From: an uncultured Clostridia bacterium
GTDB lineage: Bacteria; Bacillota; Clostridia; UMGS1883
DNA: 64,000 nt
Direction: 5' to 3'
NCBI GenBank assembly: GCA_934454525.1
Contig: CAKSFM010000006.1
Coordinates: forward strand, 55,535-119,534
Each line of letters begins with the position of its first letter. The first letter of the stretch is position 1. The notes beneath the pieces were generated by a model. That model ran no database searches. It worked only from the letters and a program-made list of their open reading frames with translations, and was not told where the DNA came from. Position numbers and translations under genes: made by a program. This document shows positions 46,281 to 56,902 of the stretch, in pieces.

Positions 46281-47180
46281 ATGAATGAAAATATAAACAA
46301 TCACATAAAAACAAGCCCGGCAGAAATTATCTTTTCCGTGTTTAATTATACTTTTATAGCAGCGCTGATGTTTGTTATGATATACCCTCTGTGGTACGTA
46401 CTGATGGCATCCTTCAGTGATGCCATCGAGCTTAGCTCATTCAGTGGATTTTTATTCAAACCGTTGAAATTCAGTACAGCAGCATACCGCCTGATGATGA
46501 AAAATCCGATGATTCTGCGCGGTTACGGAAATACCCTGTTCGTGCTTGTTGTGGGGTTGGCGGTCAATATGGTTATGACATGCATGGGTGCATACTTCAC
46601 ATCAAGAAAAGATGTAATGTTTTGCCACACAATAACACTTTTAATAATATTTACAATGTACTTTTCGGGCGGAATGATTCCGTTTTATATGACCGTAAAG
46701 GGTCTGGGGTTGGAAAACAGCTTGTTTTCTCTTATAATTCCCGGGGCAATAAGCACATTCAATTTGATTGTGCTCAGGACTGCATTTGCTTCGATTCCGC
46801 CGGCATTGGAGGAATCGGCACGGCTTGACGGTGCCGGGCATTGGAGAATATTGATTCAGATAGTTATTCCGCTTTCAAAGGCTTCGTTATCGGTTGTGGC
46901 TTTGTATTATGCAGTGCAGCACTGGAATGCTTGGTTCAACGCAATGCTTTTCTTAAAGGATAGAGAATTATTTCCGCTGCAATTGGTACTGCGTGAAATC
47001 CTTATTCAGAATGACACAAGCTCAATGACTCAGATGGTTGATGCAGGAAACTCAAGCTTTATAGGTGAAACCGTTAAATATGCAGTAATCATCGTATCGG
47101 TTGTTCCGATACTGTGCATTTATCCGTTTATTCAAAAGTATTTTGAAAAAGGGGTTATGATTGGTGCGGTCAAGGGATAA
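46281..47180 (+). CDS. ABC sugar permease, YtcP type
   Basis: 299 residues, six membrane segments, EAA loop LEESARLDGAGHWRILIQIV near residues 176-195, and the typical ends MIYPLWYVLMASFSD and QKYFEKGVMIGAVKG. GGAAAGGAG precedes the ATG. It completes the second importer. Its stop lies 34 bases before a very large secreted SGNH protein gene, continuing the operon. Confidence 0.93.
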   Translation: MNENINNHIKTSPAEIIFSVFNYTFIAALMFVMIYPLWYVLMASFSDAIELSSFSGFLFKPLKFSTAAYRLMMKNPMILRGYGNTLFVLVVGLAVNMVMTCMGAYFTSRKDVMFCHTITLLIIFTMYFSGGMIPFYMTVKGLGLENSLFSLIIPGAISTFNLIVLRTAFASIPPALEESARLDGAGHWRILIQIVIPLSKASLSVVALYYAVQHWNAWFNAMLFLKDRELFPLQLVLREILIQNDTSSMTQMVDAGNSSFIGETVKYAVIIVSVVPILCIYPFIQKYFEKGVMIGAVKG

Positions 47181-47213
47181 TATCGCTTGAAGCCATTATT
47201 ACAGGAGGAAATT

Positions 47214-50200
47214 ATGAGAAAATTTTTGATTAAAGCCGGATCGCTGATTACAGCTATTACCCTTGTGTGCAGTTGTATTTCAATGCATGTGTTTGCAATG
47301 CCGGGCTACACTTTTGAAAATGAGAATACCGACGGACTTGTTCCGGCAACAGAAGTTTTATTTTGCGAAAGTTTTGAAAAAGATATTTCCGTGCAGCAGG
47401 GAGCATTATGGGGAGATGCACCGCAAACGCTCAGCATTGCAAAAAACGATACGACAGCCTCAGTCGAAAACGGCAGTCTGATTGTTAAAGGTGCCGCAAA
47501 TGCGGAGAAATCATTGAACCTGAAAAGCGATGTTGCCTTAAAGGGAAAATTTGCGGTTGAATTTAAATTTAAAATGGTTGATGATGCCGCTGTGCCGCTC
47601 CTTTTCGGTGCCGGATACGGCAGCGAAATCGGAGAAAAAGCAGCAATTGAAATTGGTGTTGATAAGTTTACCGTTACGGATAAGTTTATCCGTAACCTGA
47701 CGTATAAGGGAAGCGACCAAATCCGGAAACCGCTTGTTGATCAAACAAGCTCTTGGAGAACGATGATGGATTTCGACAAATGGTTTCTTCTCCACGGTGA
47801 CGGCAATTCATGGGCACCGTATTCAAGGGATTGGTACACATTAAAGACTGTTATTGACACTGAGTCCGCAGTATACAGCGTTTTTCTGAACGGTTCTCTG
47901 TGTCTTAAGGATGAACCGTTCGCGGATAGTGAAAATAACTGGAATGAAACGGGAATAAATCTGCCTTTCATGATGACCACCGGCGACAGTGATCCGATAA
48001 AGTATGATGATATCAAAATTTATTGTGAGCCGAATGGCAGAACAACATACTATGCGAATGATTTTAACAGCTATGCAGCAGAGGAATCATGGAACGGAAC
48101 AACAAGCTATCGTACACAACGTATGAGCCTTTTTGCGGGTGTGGCAGGACTTGGACTTGCGAACATGCAGTCAAAAGGCGGATATATCTATGCGAGGAAC
48201 AACACGCTTGTGACCGAGTACAGAAACGGTTGCGGCGGTGCATTTGCAGGCTTTGTGCGCATGGATAACAACATGACAATCGATACCGATTTTACGGTGA
48301 AGAGCTTTGCCGATGACAGTTATCAGGATAATTATGCGACAGTGCTCGCGCTTACTCCGGTCGGAGCGGACGGCATACGTTTTGCAGTAAGCAGGGACGG
48401 GAAATTTATTTACCATTATTATAACCGTACCATTCCCTATATGCCGACAATTCTTTCAAATATAACGATGGATAAGTCGCATCATCTTACCTTGTACATG
48501 GACTTTGAAACATATACATGTGATGTGTATATAGACGGTGAGCTGATTGCGAACAATCAAAATCTGATGTACAACATGAAAAAGCGCGGAACAAGCGGAT
48601 ATTATAAGGACGGAGAAGACATGACGATAGGCTTGGGCTATCATAAGGAATCTCCGACAACAGATATTATATATGATAATCTGAGAATATATAAGGATGA
48701 ACGTGAGAAGGCTTTGGCGGCAGCGGCAAAGGAGCTGAAAGGAATATTCTCCGGAGCATATACTCCTAAGGGAGAAGTTACACTTCCGAATACAATTAAC
48801 GGTTATTCCGTAAAATGGGAATCAAACAGCCCTGTTATAAAAATTGCGGATAACGGAATCACCGCTGCAGTGAAACCCAAAGAGGAGGAAACCGTTGTTC
48901 GACTGACGGCTCATGTAGCGGACAATAAAGGAGAATACGCGCTGGTGCGGAGCTTTTCTGTTACTGTTGCTGCTAATGATGATATTACGGATCTTTCATC
49001 TTTGGAAAACTGGCATGTTGTAAAGGGCGAACCGCTGCTTGCGGCAAATCCCGCAAATGAAGCTGACAAGACAGTAAAAATCACGGATAATGCTGAAGCA
49101 TATACGGATTTGCAATGCCTTGGAAGCAAGGAAGAAATTACGGCAGAATTGTATATGGATAAAAAATCTGCCGGAAATATTTATCTGGCAGACAAAGACG
49201 GAAACGCACTTTTAACACTTAAGGTTGGAAAGTTTGCAGCAAGCACGAATCCCGGCGGTGCGAATAATACTGTAGCCGGATTTGAATATCCGTCAAAAAA
49301 ATGGTTTGCACTTAGCTTTAGGGTAGATTTAAAGAAGCGCAGCTATGATATATATGTCGATGGGAAAAAGCAAAATAATGCCCCCGTTCAGTTTGATTTT
49401 TCGAAAACAGCTTCAGATAACGGCGAAATATCACGCATGGGATTTGGATGTGAAGAGGGTGGTTTTTTTGTCAATGATGTCGATAATAAAGCACTTTCGC
49501 TTGATGATGGTCTTGAAATACGGAAGATAATTTACAGCGATGCTGACGGAAATACATATAATGCGCCGCAGGCTGGCAGAAATGTTTCGGCAGCGGAAAT
49601 CTGCAATACATTTGCTGAGAGAGCAGCCGTTATATTTGCGGCAGTTTATGATGACAACGGCCGCATGCTTGCCGCAGACAAGGTTTATGAGAATGCATTA
49701 CCGAAGGGAATTACTCAGATTAAGTTCAGCGATATTAAAATTCCGGCGGCATGGAACGGTAATTATTCAGTGAAAGCCTTTGTTTGGTCTGATCAGGCAT
49801 CGCTTGCGCCGCTTACAGATACGCACGGAGAAAATCTCATGCCCACCGTATATATTGCGGGAGATTCGTCAGCCGCCGATTACGAAACTGAATTATACCC
49901 TTATACAGGTTGGGGCACAGAGTTTAAGTCCGTGCTGGACGATAGTGTAAACGTTGTCAACATGGCGCGCACCGACTGTACATCTGAGGCATTTATTGCG
50001 GCAGATACATTTGAATCTGTAAAAACAAGAATTTTACCGGGAGATTATCTTTTTATCGCATTCGGAAATGATGACGCTGAAAATGGCATATCCGAATCTG
50101 ATTACAGAAACAATCTGATAAAACTTGTGACGGCAGCGCAGCAAAACGGTGCAAAGGCAGTGATTGTCACTCCGGCAGCTATGTCAGAGAAAGATGTTTC

Positions 50201-51962
50201 CGCGTATGCCGAGCATGCTAAAGCGGTTGCTGTGAAAACGGGAGCAGACATCCTTGATTTAAACCGCGCGTGGAATAATGCTTTAAACAGTGCGGAGAAT
50301 CCGGGAGTGTATTACGGAAAGTATATTGACGCTTATGTTAAAAGCGATTTAAAATGGTCACTTTCATCGCTCAATCCGGAAAGCAGTAATTATGATGAAT
50401 CACAGGTCGGCAAGTATGGACGGTTTTCATCTGTCGGAGCACAGCAGGCGGCAACGCTGCTTGCAAGTATTATCAAATCATCGCAAACGGAGCTTTCTTC
50501 GGCGGTAACAGATGGAAGAAATGTTACATACAGTGTAAACGGAAATGAGCTGACAGTTGAGGGAAACGGAGAAATGCCGCTTTACACATCTTTTTCACAA
50601 ACTCCCTGGGCGAATCTTAAGAATATAGATACAATCAGACTCCGGGACGGAATAACAGCGGTGAGTTCAAATGCATTTTCCGGCTTTGACGGACTGAGTG
50701 CAGTTTATATGCCTGACAGCGTGTGTGAAATTTATCCGAATGCATTTCCCGAAAACGGCAAGTGCATACTTTACGGTTCAAACAATTCTGCGGCGCAGCG
50801 TCTTTCGGAGGTTAACCCGAACATAGGATTTAAATTTAAAAAGTTCAGAATACTTGCAATCGGAAACAGTCACACACATGACTATATGAACTGGCGCGAC
50901 TTAATCTTTGCGGATTTGAAAAAAGCGGGTCTTAAAACGGAAATCGAGTTTGATTACACAATTGTCGGCGGAGCGCAGCTCTATTATAAGGACATTCCGT
51001 ATGTGGGCGTTGAAGGCGAATACAGGAGCCACTACACGCAGGGGTCGAACAGAAACAGAGCGTATTACAATGTTTATTCAATGCTCCGCGATAAAAGCTA
51101 TGATCTTGTGCTTGTTCAGGATTACCGCGAATCGGTAATGGATAAATATAAGTATTCCTTTGCGCAGGATCTTGCAAAGGTTGTTCGCTGGATAAAAAAT
51201 GAGCAGCCGAATGCCGATGTTGCATGGGTATCCGATTGGACGGATATGAATAGCACAGGGGCGCGTGAACGGCTTTTAAATCAATGGGAGGAAAATTCCG
51301 TTCCGGTTATGAAAAGCGTTGAAGCGCTTGCAGACGATCAGCCTGATTTTGTTGTGCCGATGAGCACTGCACTGCAAAATGCGCGCAGCTCATACCTGGG
51401 ACGAGTTTATAACGCTCCCGACTGTTACGGTGATAATTCCAATACAGATTGGAACGGAACAAACGGAATCGATAAATTTACCATTCTTGAGCGTGACGGA
51501 ACGCATTGCAGCTATGAGCTTGGGCGCTATCTTGTAAGCGCAGCTGTATTCGGCAAAGTGTTTGATGTGTATAAGGATTCTATGGACGGATTGGATTTTG
51601 AGTTCTTTGATGCTCTTGAAACCACGCCGGAGTATGTTACAAACAGCATATATCCGTGGAACGGCTCGATGACGGAAAACCATATGGAAATAGTGCGTGA
51701 GTCAGCTGAGAATGCGCTGAGAAATCCGCAGACAGTAACGCAGTCAGTCTATACTGAGGATCCTGCGGATGCAATAGCGGATAAAATCAGTAAGCTTACA
51801 TATACGCTATTTACAAATGACGGGATTGCGGCAGTTGTAAACGGTGCAAGTCTTGGTATTACAGTTACGGCAAATGATGTCAGTATCAGTGCAGACGGAT
51901 TGACTGCAAGTATAACATTTTTGCATGGATACACTAAAAAAACCGTAACCGTAAATAAATAA
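47214..51962 (+). CDS. Giant secreted protein with LamG-like modules, a degenerate and an intact SGNH-hydrolase domain
   Basis: Start at ATG 47214 (CAGGAGG upstream); 1582 residues with signal peptide (FLIKAGSLITAITLVCSCI). About 30-280 and 285-500 are two LamG-like sandwiches, followed by Ig-like and another sandwich module (~600-780). An SGNH domain of the rhamnogalacturonan-acetylesterase type starts at IAGDSSAADYETELYP (Ser885) but lacks the D-x-x-H pair: near 1070 it reads KYGRFSSVGAQQA. A BspA-like leucine-rich segment follows, then a second SGNH (DUF4886-like) domain: AIGNSHTHDYMN with Ser1219 and RDGTHCSYELG with Asp1428/His1431. It likely deacylates a polysaccharide outside the cell. 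No SLH or LPXTG anchor is seen. Confidence 0.75.
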   Translation: MRKFLIKAGSLITAITLVCSCISMHVFAMPGYTFENENTDGLVPATEVLFCESFEKDISVQQGALWGDAPQTLSIAKNDTTASVENGSLIVKGAANAEKSLNLKSDVALKGKFAVEFKFKMVDDAAVPLLFGAGYGSEIGEKAAIEIGVDKFTVTDKFIRNLTYKGSDQIRKPLVDQTSSWRTMMDFDKWFLLHGDGNSWAPYSRDWYTLKTVIDTESAVYSVFLNGSLCLKDEPFADSENNWNETGINLPFMMTTGDSDPIKYDDIKIYCEPNGRTTYYANDFNSYAAEESWNGTTSYRTQRMSLFAGVAGLGLANMQSKGGYIYARNNTLVTEYRNGCGGAFAGFVRMDNNMTIDTDFTVKSFADDSYQDNYATVLALTPVGADGIRFAVSRDGKFIYHYYNRTIPYMPTILSNITMDKSHHLTLYMDFETYTCDVYIDGELIANNQNLMYNMKKRGTSGYYKDGEDMTIGLGYHKESPTTDIIYDNLRIYKDEREKALAAAAKELKGIFSGAYTPKGEVTLPNTINGYSVKWESNSPVIKIADNGITAAVKPKEEETVVRLTAHVADNKGEYALVRSFSVTVAANDDITDLSSLENWHVVKGEPLLAANPANEADKTVKITDNAEAYTDLQCLGSKEEITAELYMDKKSAGNIYLADKDGNALLTLKVGKFAASTNPGGANNTVAGFEYPSKKWFALSFRVDLKKRSYDIYVDGKKQNNAPVQFDFSKTASDNGEISRMGFGCEEGGFFVNDVDNKALSLDDGLEIRKIIYSDADGNTYNAPQAGRNVSAAEICNTFAERAAVIFAAVYDDNGRMLAADKVYENALPKGITQIKFSDIKIPAAWNGNYSVKAFVWSDQASLAPLTDTHGENLMPTVYIAGDSSAADYETELYPYTGWGTEFKSVLDDSVNVVNMARTDCTSEAFIAADTFESVKTRILPGDYLFIAFGNDDAENGISESDYRNNLIKLVTAAQQNGAKAVIVTPAAMSEKDVSAYAEHAKAVAVKTGADILDLNRAWNNALNSAENPGVYYGKYIDAYVKSDLKWSLSSLNPESSNYDESQVGKYGRFSSVGAQQAATLLASIIKSSQTELSSAVTDGRNVTYSVNGNELTVEGNGEMPLYTSFSQTPWANLKNIDTIRLRDGITAVSSNAFSGFDGLSAVYMPDSVCEIYPNAFPENGKCILYGSNNSAAQRLSEVNPNIGFKFKKFRILAIGNSHTHDYMNWRDLIFADLKKAGLKTEIEFDYTIVGGAQLYYKDIPYVGVEGEYRSHYTQGSNRNRAYYNVYSMLRDKSYDLVLVQDYRESVMDKYKYSFAQDLAKVVRWIKNEQPNADVAWVSDWTDMNSTGARERLLNQWEENSVPVMKSVEALADDQPDFVVPMSTALQNARSSYLGRVYNAPDCYGDNSNTDWNGTNGIDKFTILERDGTHCSYELGRYLVSAAVFGKVFDVYKDSMDGLDFEFFDALETTPEYVTNSIYPWNGSMTENHMEIVRESAENALRNPQTVTQSVYTEDPADAIADKISKLTYTLFTNDGIAAVVNGASLGITVTANDVSISADGLTASITFLHGYTKKTVTVNK

Positions 51963-51987
51963 TTATATAAGGAGAAGGGATGAAAAA

Positions 51988-53991
51988 ATGAGTAAAAAAC
52001 TAAAAGGAACGGCAGCTCTGATTTTAAGCGGTGTGCTGCTTGCAGGCAGCATGGGAATGTCGGCATTTGCAAAGCCGAGCTTCGATTTCAAAACGAATGG
52101 CAAAACGGGATTGGTTCCCGTAAAAGAAGTTCTGTTTGAGGAAAACTTCAGCGACCCCAATCTCGGTGCGTTAAACGCAGTTTGGGGGAAGGACAGCACA
52201 TGTCCGCTGACAGTTATAAGCCGAACCGGAAATTCAGATTCTTCACAAGGTTATCTTGTAATAAACAACGTCGGAACAGATCAGTATTATAAGACAAAAA
52301 GCGAAAATCCTCTGAAAGGCAAGTTTGCAATTGAGTTCAAATTTCAGAAAAATACAAATAATACTCCGGCAAGGACGCTTTTTGCTGCCGGTTACGTCGA
52401 TGGAGAAAATGAGTATACGGCAATTAAGTTCGGAATCGATGAAGCGGATAAGCCCTACTTTATTGACGGTAACGGAAACAGACAAATGTTTATAAATAAT
52501 TCAAAAACATGGACTGCCGGCTATGATATTCACAGTTACTGGTCATGGGCGGAAAACGAGTGGTACACATTCAAGGTAGCAGTTGATACGGAAAATGCGA
52601 AATATAATGTTTATCTCAACGGATGCTTATGTGTTAAGAATGCCGATTTTATTTCATCGGACGGACATAATTGGAGTGAAAGCGGAATTAATCTTCCCTA
52701 TATAATGGCTGCCGAATATGAAAACGGACAGGATTTTTGCTACGATGATCTGTGCATTTATTCCGAGGTTTCTGACCGTGAAAGCATTTACGCCAATGAT
52801 TTTAACAGCTATGATTCAGAAACGGCTTGGTCAGGCAGCAGCAATTCAAACTGCACGGGTGTTGCAGGCTTGGGCTTATCGGTGTTTAAAGCAAAGGGCG
52901 GAGCGATCAAGGCAGCAGACGGCAAGCTTATAACAGTTTACGAGAATGACAAAGGCGGCGCGTTCATAAACGGATTGGTTGCTGATGATGAGATTACTGT
53001 CGACACTGACTTTACGGTTGGTTCCTTTGCTGAAGAAGGAAAGTGGGCATCTGTGATAGCGCTTGTCGGTTCATCAAACAGCGACGGAATTAGATTTGCT
53101 GTTAATAAGGACGGAAAACTGGCGCTCGGTTTTTACAACAGAAGTATTTCGGAAACAAGCAAGGTGGCTGATATTACGCTTGGAGAAAAGCATCATCTTA
53201 CTTTACATGCTGATTTTAGGACATATAAATGCGACCTTTATATAGACGGTGCAGCAGCCGTTACAGGACAGAATATACTATCCAATCCAAGCTATAACGG
53301 CAACTCAAATTATTTAAAGAACGGGGAAGGCTTTGCAATCGGATTGGGATATGCGAACAGCTCTCCGACAACAAATGTAACATATGATAATTTTACCGTA
53401 TATCGTGATAAGCGTGAAGAAGTTCTTTCAGTAATTCCGTCAGCTCTTTCGGAGATTTTCCCCGGAAACAGCCTGATTATGAAGCAGGTCACGCTGCCTT
53501 CGGAGATAGCGGGATATGAGGGCTGCAATCTCACTTGGAGTGCGGATGAAAATGCCAATATAAAAATTGCGGAAGACGGAAAAACGGCGAATGTTATTCA
53601 GACGAAAAATAATCAGTTTATTAAATTAACGGCAACTGTGTCTGACGAGAACGGTGCATATTCTGTTAAACGTTCGTTTACAGTAAAGGTATATGCCGGT
53701 CCGAATGTCGGACATCTCATTAACGATGCCGACAAAAAGACTGTTACGGCAAACGGAAGACAAACGCCGGCAGGTTCTGTGCTTGTTCTTGCAGTTTACA
53801 AGGATAATGCATTGACAGAGGTTGTAACTGCAAACACAATTTCAAATAATACAATTCAAGCTGTTTGGGATTATTCCTCTGCTGCGGAGGGTACTTATCA
53901 AATAAAGGCGATGCTCTTGGGAAGCATTTCAAGCTTTGCTCCCCTGTGCATTCCTGCCGACAGTATTGATGTAACGGTAGCAGCTGAATAA
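51988..53991 (+). CDS. Secreted LamG-like protein, paralogue of the previous protein's N-terminus
   Basis: ATG 51988 is preferred; another ATG at 51980 is out of frame. The 667-residue product has the signal peptide TAALILSGVLLAGSMGMSAFA. It is homologous to the first ~550 residues of the preceding giant protein: both open with (D/T)GLVP..EVLF, contain an E(W)YT(F/L)K(V/T) strand, have ANDFNSY at the start of the second sandwich, and end in a similar T..SLP(S/N).I.GY segment. No catalytic motif is visible, so a binding role is likely. It is the last gene of the transcription unit and is followed by a strong hairpin terminator. Confidence 0.75.
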   Translation: MSKKLKGTAALILSGVLLAGSMGMSAFAKPSFDFKTNGKTGLVPVKEVLFEENFSDPNLGALNAVWGKDSTCPLTVISRTGNSDSSQGYLVINNVGTDQYYKTKSENPLKGKFAIEFKFQKNTNNTPARTLFAAGYVDGENEYTAIKFGIDEADKPYFIDGNGNRQMFINNSKTWTAGYDIHSYWSWAENEWYTFKVAVDTENAKYNVYLNGCLCVKNADFISSDGHNWSESGINLPYIMAAEYENGQDFCYDDLCIYSEVSDRESIYANDFNSYDSETAWSGSSNSNCTGVAGLGLSVFKAKGGAIKAADGKLITVYENDKGGAFINGLVADDEITVDTDFTVGSFAEEGKWASVIALVGSSNSDGIRFAVNKDGKLALGFYNRSISETSKVADITLGEKHHLTLHADFRTYKCDLYIDGAAAVTGQNILSNPSYNGNSNYLKNGEGFAIGLGYANSSPTTNVTYDNFTVYRDKREEVLSVIPSALSEIFPGNSLIMKQVTLPSEIAGYEGCNLTWSADENANIKIAEDGKTANVIQTKNNQFIKLTATVSDENGAYSVKRSFTVKVYAGPNVGHLINDADKKTVTANGRQTPAGSVLVLAVYKDNALTEVVTANTISNNTIQAVWDYSSAAEGTYQIKAMLLGSISSFAPLCIPADSIDVTVAAE

Positions 53992-54010
53992 GAGAATAAC
54001 GGTATGTTAG

Positions 54011-54047
54011 AACGGGGGTGTAAAAAAACCTTTTTTACACCCCCGTT
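54011..54047 (+). terminator. Strong rho-independent terminator ending the second ABC/SLH operon
   Basis: Arms AACGGGGGTGTAAAAAA (54011-54027) and TTTTTTACACCCCCGTT (54031-54047) form a perfect 17-base-pair stem with a 3-base loop. The A and T tracts lie on opposite sides of the loop, so the hairpin is symmetric. It stands between the AT-richer surface-protein operon and the GC-richer enzyme block. Confidence 0.9.
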
Positions 54048-54095
54048 ATTAAGAAAATTATCGGGATAACGCAGAGAGCGTGAAAGGACGGAGAA

Positions 54096-56891
54096 ATGGA
54101 ATACACGATAGAGAAACTAAGCGGAAGCTGGGAAATGAAATACAGTGAGGGAAGGTACGAATCGGAGGAAAATCCGTACGGGCATATTGCGAGCGAGGAG
54201 GATTATGCCGGAACGGAGCCGGAAAGCATTTGCGCCGACATTATCCCCGGAGCTGTTCCGGGGTACTGGGAGGACATGACGGATAAATTCCGCGAAGCGT
54301 CATTTTATTCCAAGCTGCGCTGCAATCCGGAGTACGGTGTGCAGAGCTATCCGATAGCCGGAAATCCGCCCGATACTGCGCTTCCGAACATCACGGGCAG
54401 CTTTTTCTACAGGCGGAGCTTTGATTTTGAAAAGGTGCAGGGAGAAAAGAGAATATATTTCGGCGGAGTGCAGAACAGCGTGTCGGTTTGGCTGAACGGT
54501 GTCTTTCTGGGCAGACACAGCGGATACAGCACGCCCTTTGAAATAAAAATCCCGGATGAGAATATAAATGACGGCGAAAATACAATTGTTCTGTCCGTAT
54601 CAAATCAGCGATTAAGCGGCTATGGCGGCGAGCCTGTGTCGGGGCTTACATCGCGCGCGGCAAACGAGTGCACGGGAGGCGTCACGGGCGATGTTGAAAT
54701 AAGAACCTATAAAAGTCCGCTAACCGATGCGGCGGTGTTGGTGTCGGATGATTTAAAAACGGTGACGGTTCGAACGGAATGCTTGGGCGCGGCGGCGCTT
54801 TCGTGGTCGGTATGTGACGGCACCCGAACGATTGAGACCGGAACAGCGGACGGGGATTTTGCATTTTCCGCATACGGGCTTGAGCATTGGTCGCCGGAAA
54901 ATCCAAAGCTGTATACTCTTAAAATCAGGTGCGGTGATGCAGTGCTTGAAAGAAGCTTCGGTGTGCGCCGCCTTGCGGCTGACGGCACAAGACTTCTGCT
55001 TAACGGCAGAGAATATTTTCTGCGCGGAGCATGTGAACACTGCTGCTATCCCGATACCGTTCACCCGAACCATGACAAGGCGCATTACCGCAGTGTTATT
55101 AAAAAGCTTAAATCGCTCGGATTTAACCATATCCGTTTTCACACATATATTCCGGAGGAGGAGTATATGCAGGCGGCGGATGAGCTCGGTATGCTTATGC
55201 ATGTAGAGTGCCCGAATAACACCACGGTGAGCGAATGGAAAGAAATTATGCATTTTTGCAGAAAGCACCCCTCGGTTGTAATCTATTGCTGCGGAAATGA
55301 GCTGCTGATTGACGAGCCTTTCATCGAATATCTGAGGGAGTGCGCAAAAGCCGTTCATGAAGAAACAGACGCACTGTTTGCCCCGATGAGCGCAATGCGC
55401 GGTGTTGAATATTTCTGGTGCGAGCCGGAGCAGGAGAAGGAACTTAAAGCGGAGCCTTTTAAGCATCATCCGCGCCGCCTTAAAGCGCTTGGGGAATTCA
55501 GCGATGTTTACTGCACTTATCCGAACGGCGCTCACAGCTATTTTTCAACCGATTGCAATCCCGAACTGATCGATAAATATTCGGATGTATATCAAAAACC
55601 GCGCCTGAGCCATGAAATCTGCATTGACGGAACATATACCGATTTGAGCGTTAAAGAGCGCTATAACGGCACGCGTTTCGGTAACACGGAGATGTTTTCC
55701 TCGGTTGAAAAGCATCTCGCCGATAAGGGAATAATCAAAAACGCACCGCTGTATTTTAAAAATTCCTGCGAATGGCAAAGACGCGTCCGTAAGTTCTGCT
55801 TTGAAAATCTGCGGCGCAGCGAATCGGTTTCGGGGTATGATTTTCTCGGGCCGACAGACACCCACTGGCACACCTTCGGCTATGACGTCGGCATGATGAA
55901 CGAATTTTATGAGCTTAAGCCGGGAGAGTCCGTGAGAAATATAAGGATGTATAACTCGGAATCGGTTATACTGTCGGACATCGGGAAAAAGCGGAATTAT
56001 GCAGCGGGCGATACCTTAAACTGCAATATCCTGATGTCGTACTACGGAGGAAGAACTCTCAGCGGTGCGCGCCTGACAGTCAGGCTGTTTATCGGGGAAA
56101 AGGTGCACACTTGCAAAGTCTTTGATGTGGCTGACATTGAAAACGGACGCGTGGCGCAGCTTGCCGCATTTGCGGAAACGCTTCCGCATATCGGGAAAGC
56201 AGCGGAAATGAGGCTTTATGCCTCGGTTGAGGCGGACGGTTTTTTTGCCGAAAATGAGTGGGAGCTGTATCTGTTCCCGAAAACAGAGCCGAACGGTTAT
56301 GACGGCATTACAGTGTCGGACGGCATGACGGAGGAAGAGCTCACAGCACTGCTTGAAAAGGGAAAAACGGTTGTGCTTTTCGGAGCAAATCCGTTTAAAA
56401 GCAATCCGACAAGCTTTCGGATTGCCCTTGCCGGGCGCACATCGGGAAACCTTGCAACGGTTGTTTCGGAGCACCATGCTCTGGAGAATTTTCCGCACGG
56501 CGGTTTCTGCGGATGGCAGTTTGCGCAGATGATGGAGGGCGGCAGAGCAGTTTGCATTGAAAACGATAAAGTGCAAATCAATCCGATTATCGAAGTTGTT
56601 TCAACTCATAAATACGTTGTGCGGCAGGCGGCAATGTTCGAACTCGGAGCAATAAACGGAAAGCTTATTGTATGCAGCTTCCGCTTTGATGAAAATGACC
56701 CTGCGGCAAATATGCTTAAGGAGCTGATTGCCGGTTATGCCGCAAGCGAAAGCTTCAAACCCGAAGCTTATGCCGATGAAGCGGCACTTCATGCGCTGAT
56801 ACATGCAAATGTTAAACAGGCAGCGGCAAACACAAATCTTGCATTCAATGCCAATGATAAAACGGCAGTAAGAAACAACAGGAAAAGGTGA
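54096..56891 (+). CDS. GH2-family glycosidase
   Basis: 931 residues, cytoplasmic (no signal peptide), ATG 54096 behind GGACGGAG. Order: sugar-binding jelly-roll (about 30-205, with RIYFGGVQNSVSVWLNGVFLG), Ig-like domain (205-295), then TIM barrel from about 300. Catalytic pair: acid/base Glu402 in CCGNELLIDEP and nucleophile Glu507 in RLSHEICIDG. The C-terminal 300 residues are additional Ig-like/domain-5-type sequence. GH2 contains beta-galactosidases, beta-glucuronidases and others; the specificity cannot be read, though with GH106 and the esterases a pectic galactan or rhamnogalacturonan side-chain is likely. It is the first gene after the terminator; no clear promoter is seen at 54048-54095. 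Confidence 0.85.
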   Translation: MEYTIEKLSGSWEMKYSEGRYESEENPYGHIASEEDYAGTEPESICADIIPGAVPGYWEDMTDKFREASFYSKLRCNPEYGVQSYPIAGNPPDTALPNITGSFFYRRSFDFEKVQGEKRIYFGGVQNSVSVWLNGVFLGRHSGYSTPFEIKIPDENINDGENTIVLSVSNQRLSGYGGEPVSGLTSRAANECTGGVTGDVEIRTYKSPLTDAAVLVSDDLKTVTVRTECLGAAALSWSVCDGTRTIETGTADGDFAFSAYGLEHWSPENPKLYTLKIRCGDAVLERSFGVRRLAADGTRLLLNGREYFLRGACEHCCYPDTVHPNHDKAHYRSVIKKLKSLGFNHIRFHTYIPEEEYMQAADELGMLMHVECPNNTTVSEWKEIMHFCRKHPSVVIYCCGNELLIDEPFIEYLRECAKAVHEETDALFAPMSAMRGVEYFWCEPEQEKELKAEPFKHHPRRLKALGEFSDVYCTYPNGAHSYFSTDCNPELIDKYSDVYQKPRLSHEICIDGTYTDLSVKERYNGTRFGNTEMFSSVEKHLADKGIIKNAPLYFKNSCEWQRRVRKFCFENLRRSESVSGYDFLGPTDTHWHTFGYDVGMMNEFYELKPGESVRNIRMYNSESVILSDIGKKRNYAAGDTLNCNILMSYYGGRTLSGARLTVRLFIGEKVHTCKVFDVADIENGRVAQLAAFAETLPHIGKAAEMRLYASVEADGFFAENEWELYLFPKTEPNGYDGITVSDGMTEEELTALLEKGKTVVLFGANPFKSNPTSFRIALAGRTSGNLATVVSEHHALENFPHGGFCGWQFAQMMEGGRAVCIENDKVQINPIIEVVSTHKYVVRQAAMFELGAINGKLIVCSFRFDENDPAANMLKELIAGYAASESFKPEAYADEAALHALIHANVKQAAANTNLAFNANDKTAVRNNRKR

Positions 56892-56902
56892 CGGAGGAAC
56901 TC

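Noticed and set aside
54753..55535. Long minus-strand reading frame inside the GH2 gene
   Set aside because: It is antisense to clear GH2 domains, has no ribosome site or recognisable domain, and arises from GC-rich codon use on the + strand.
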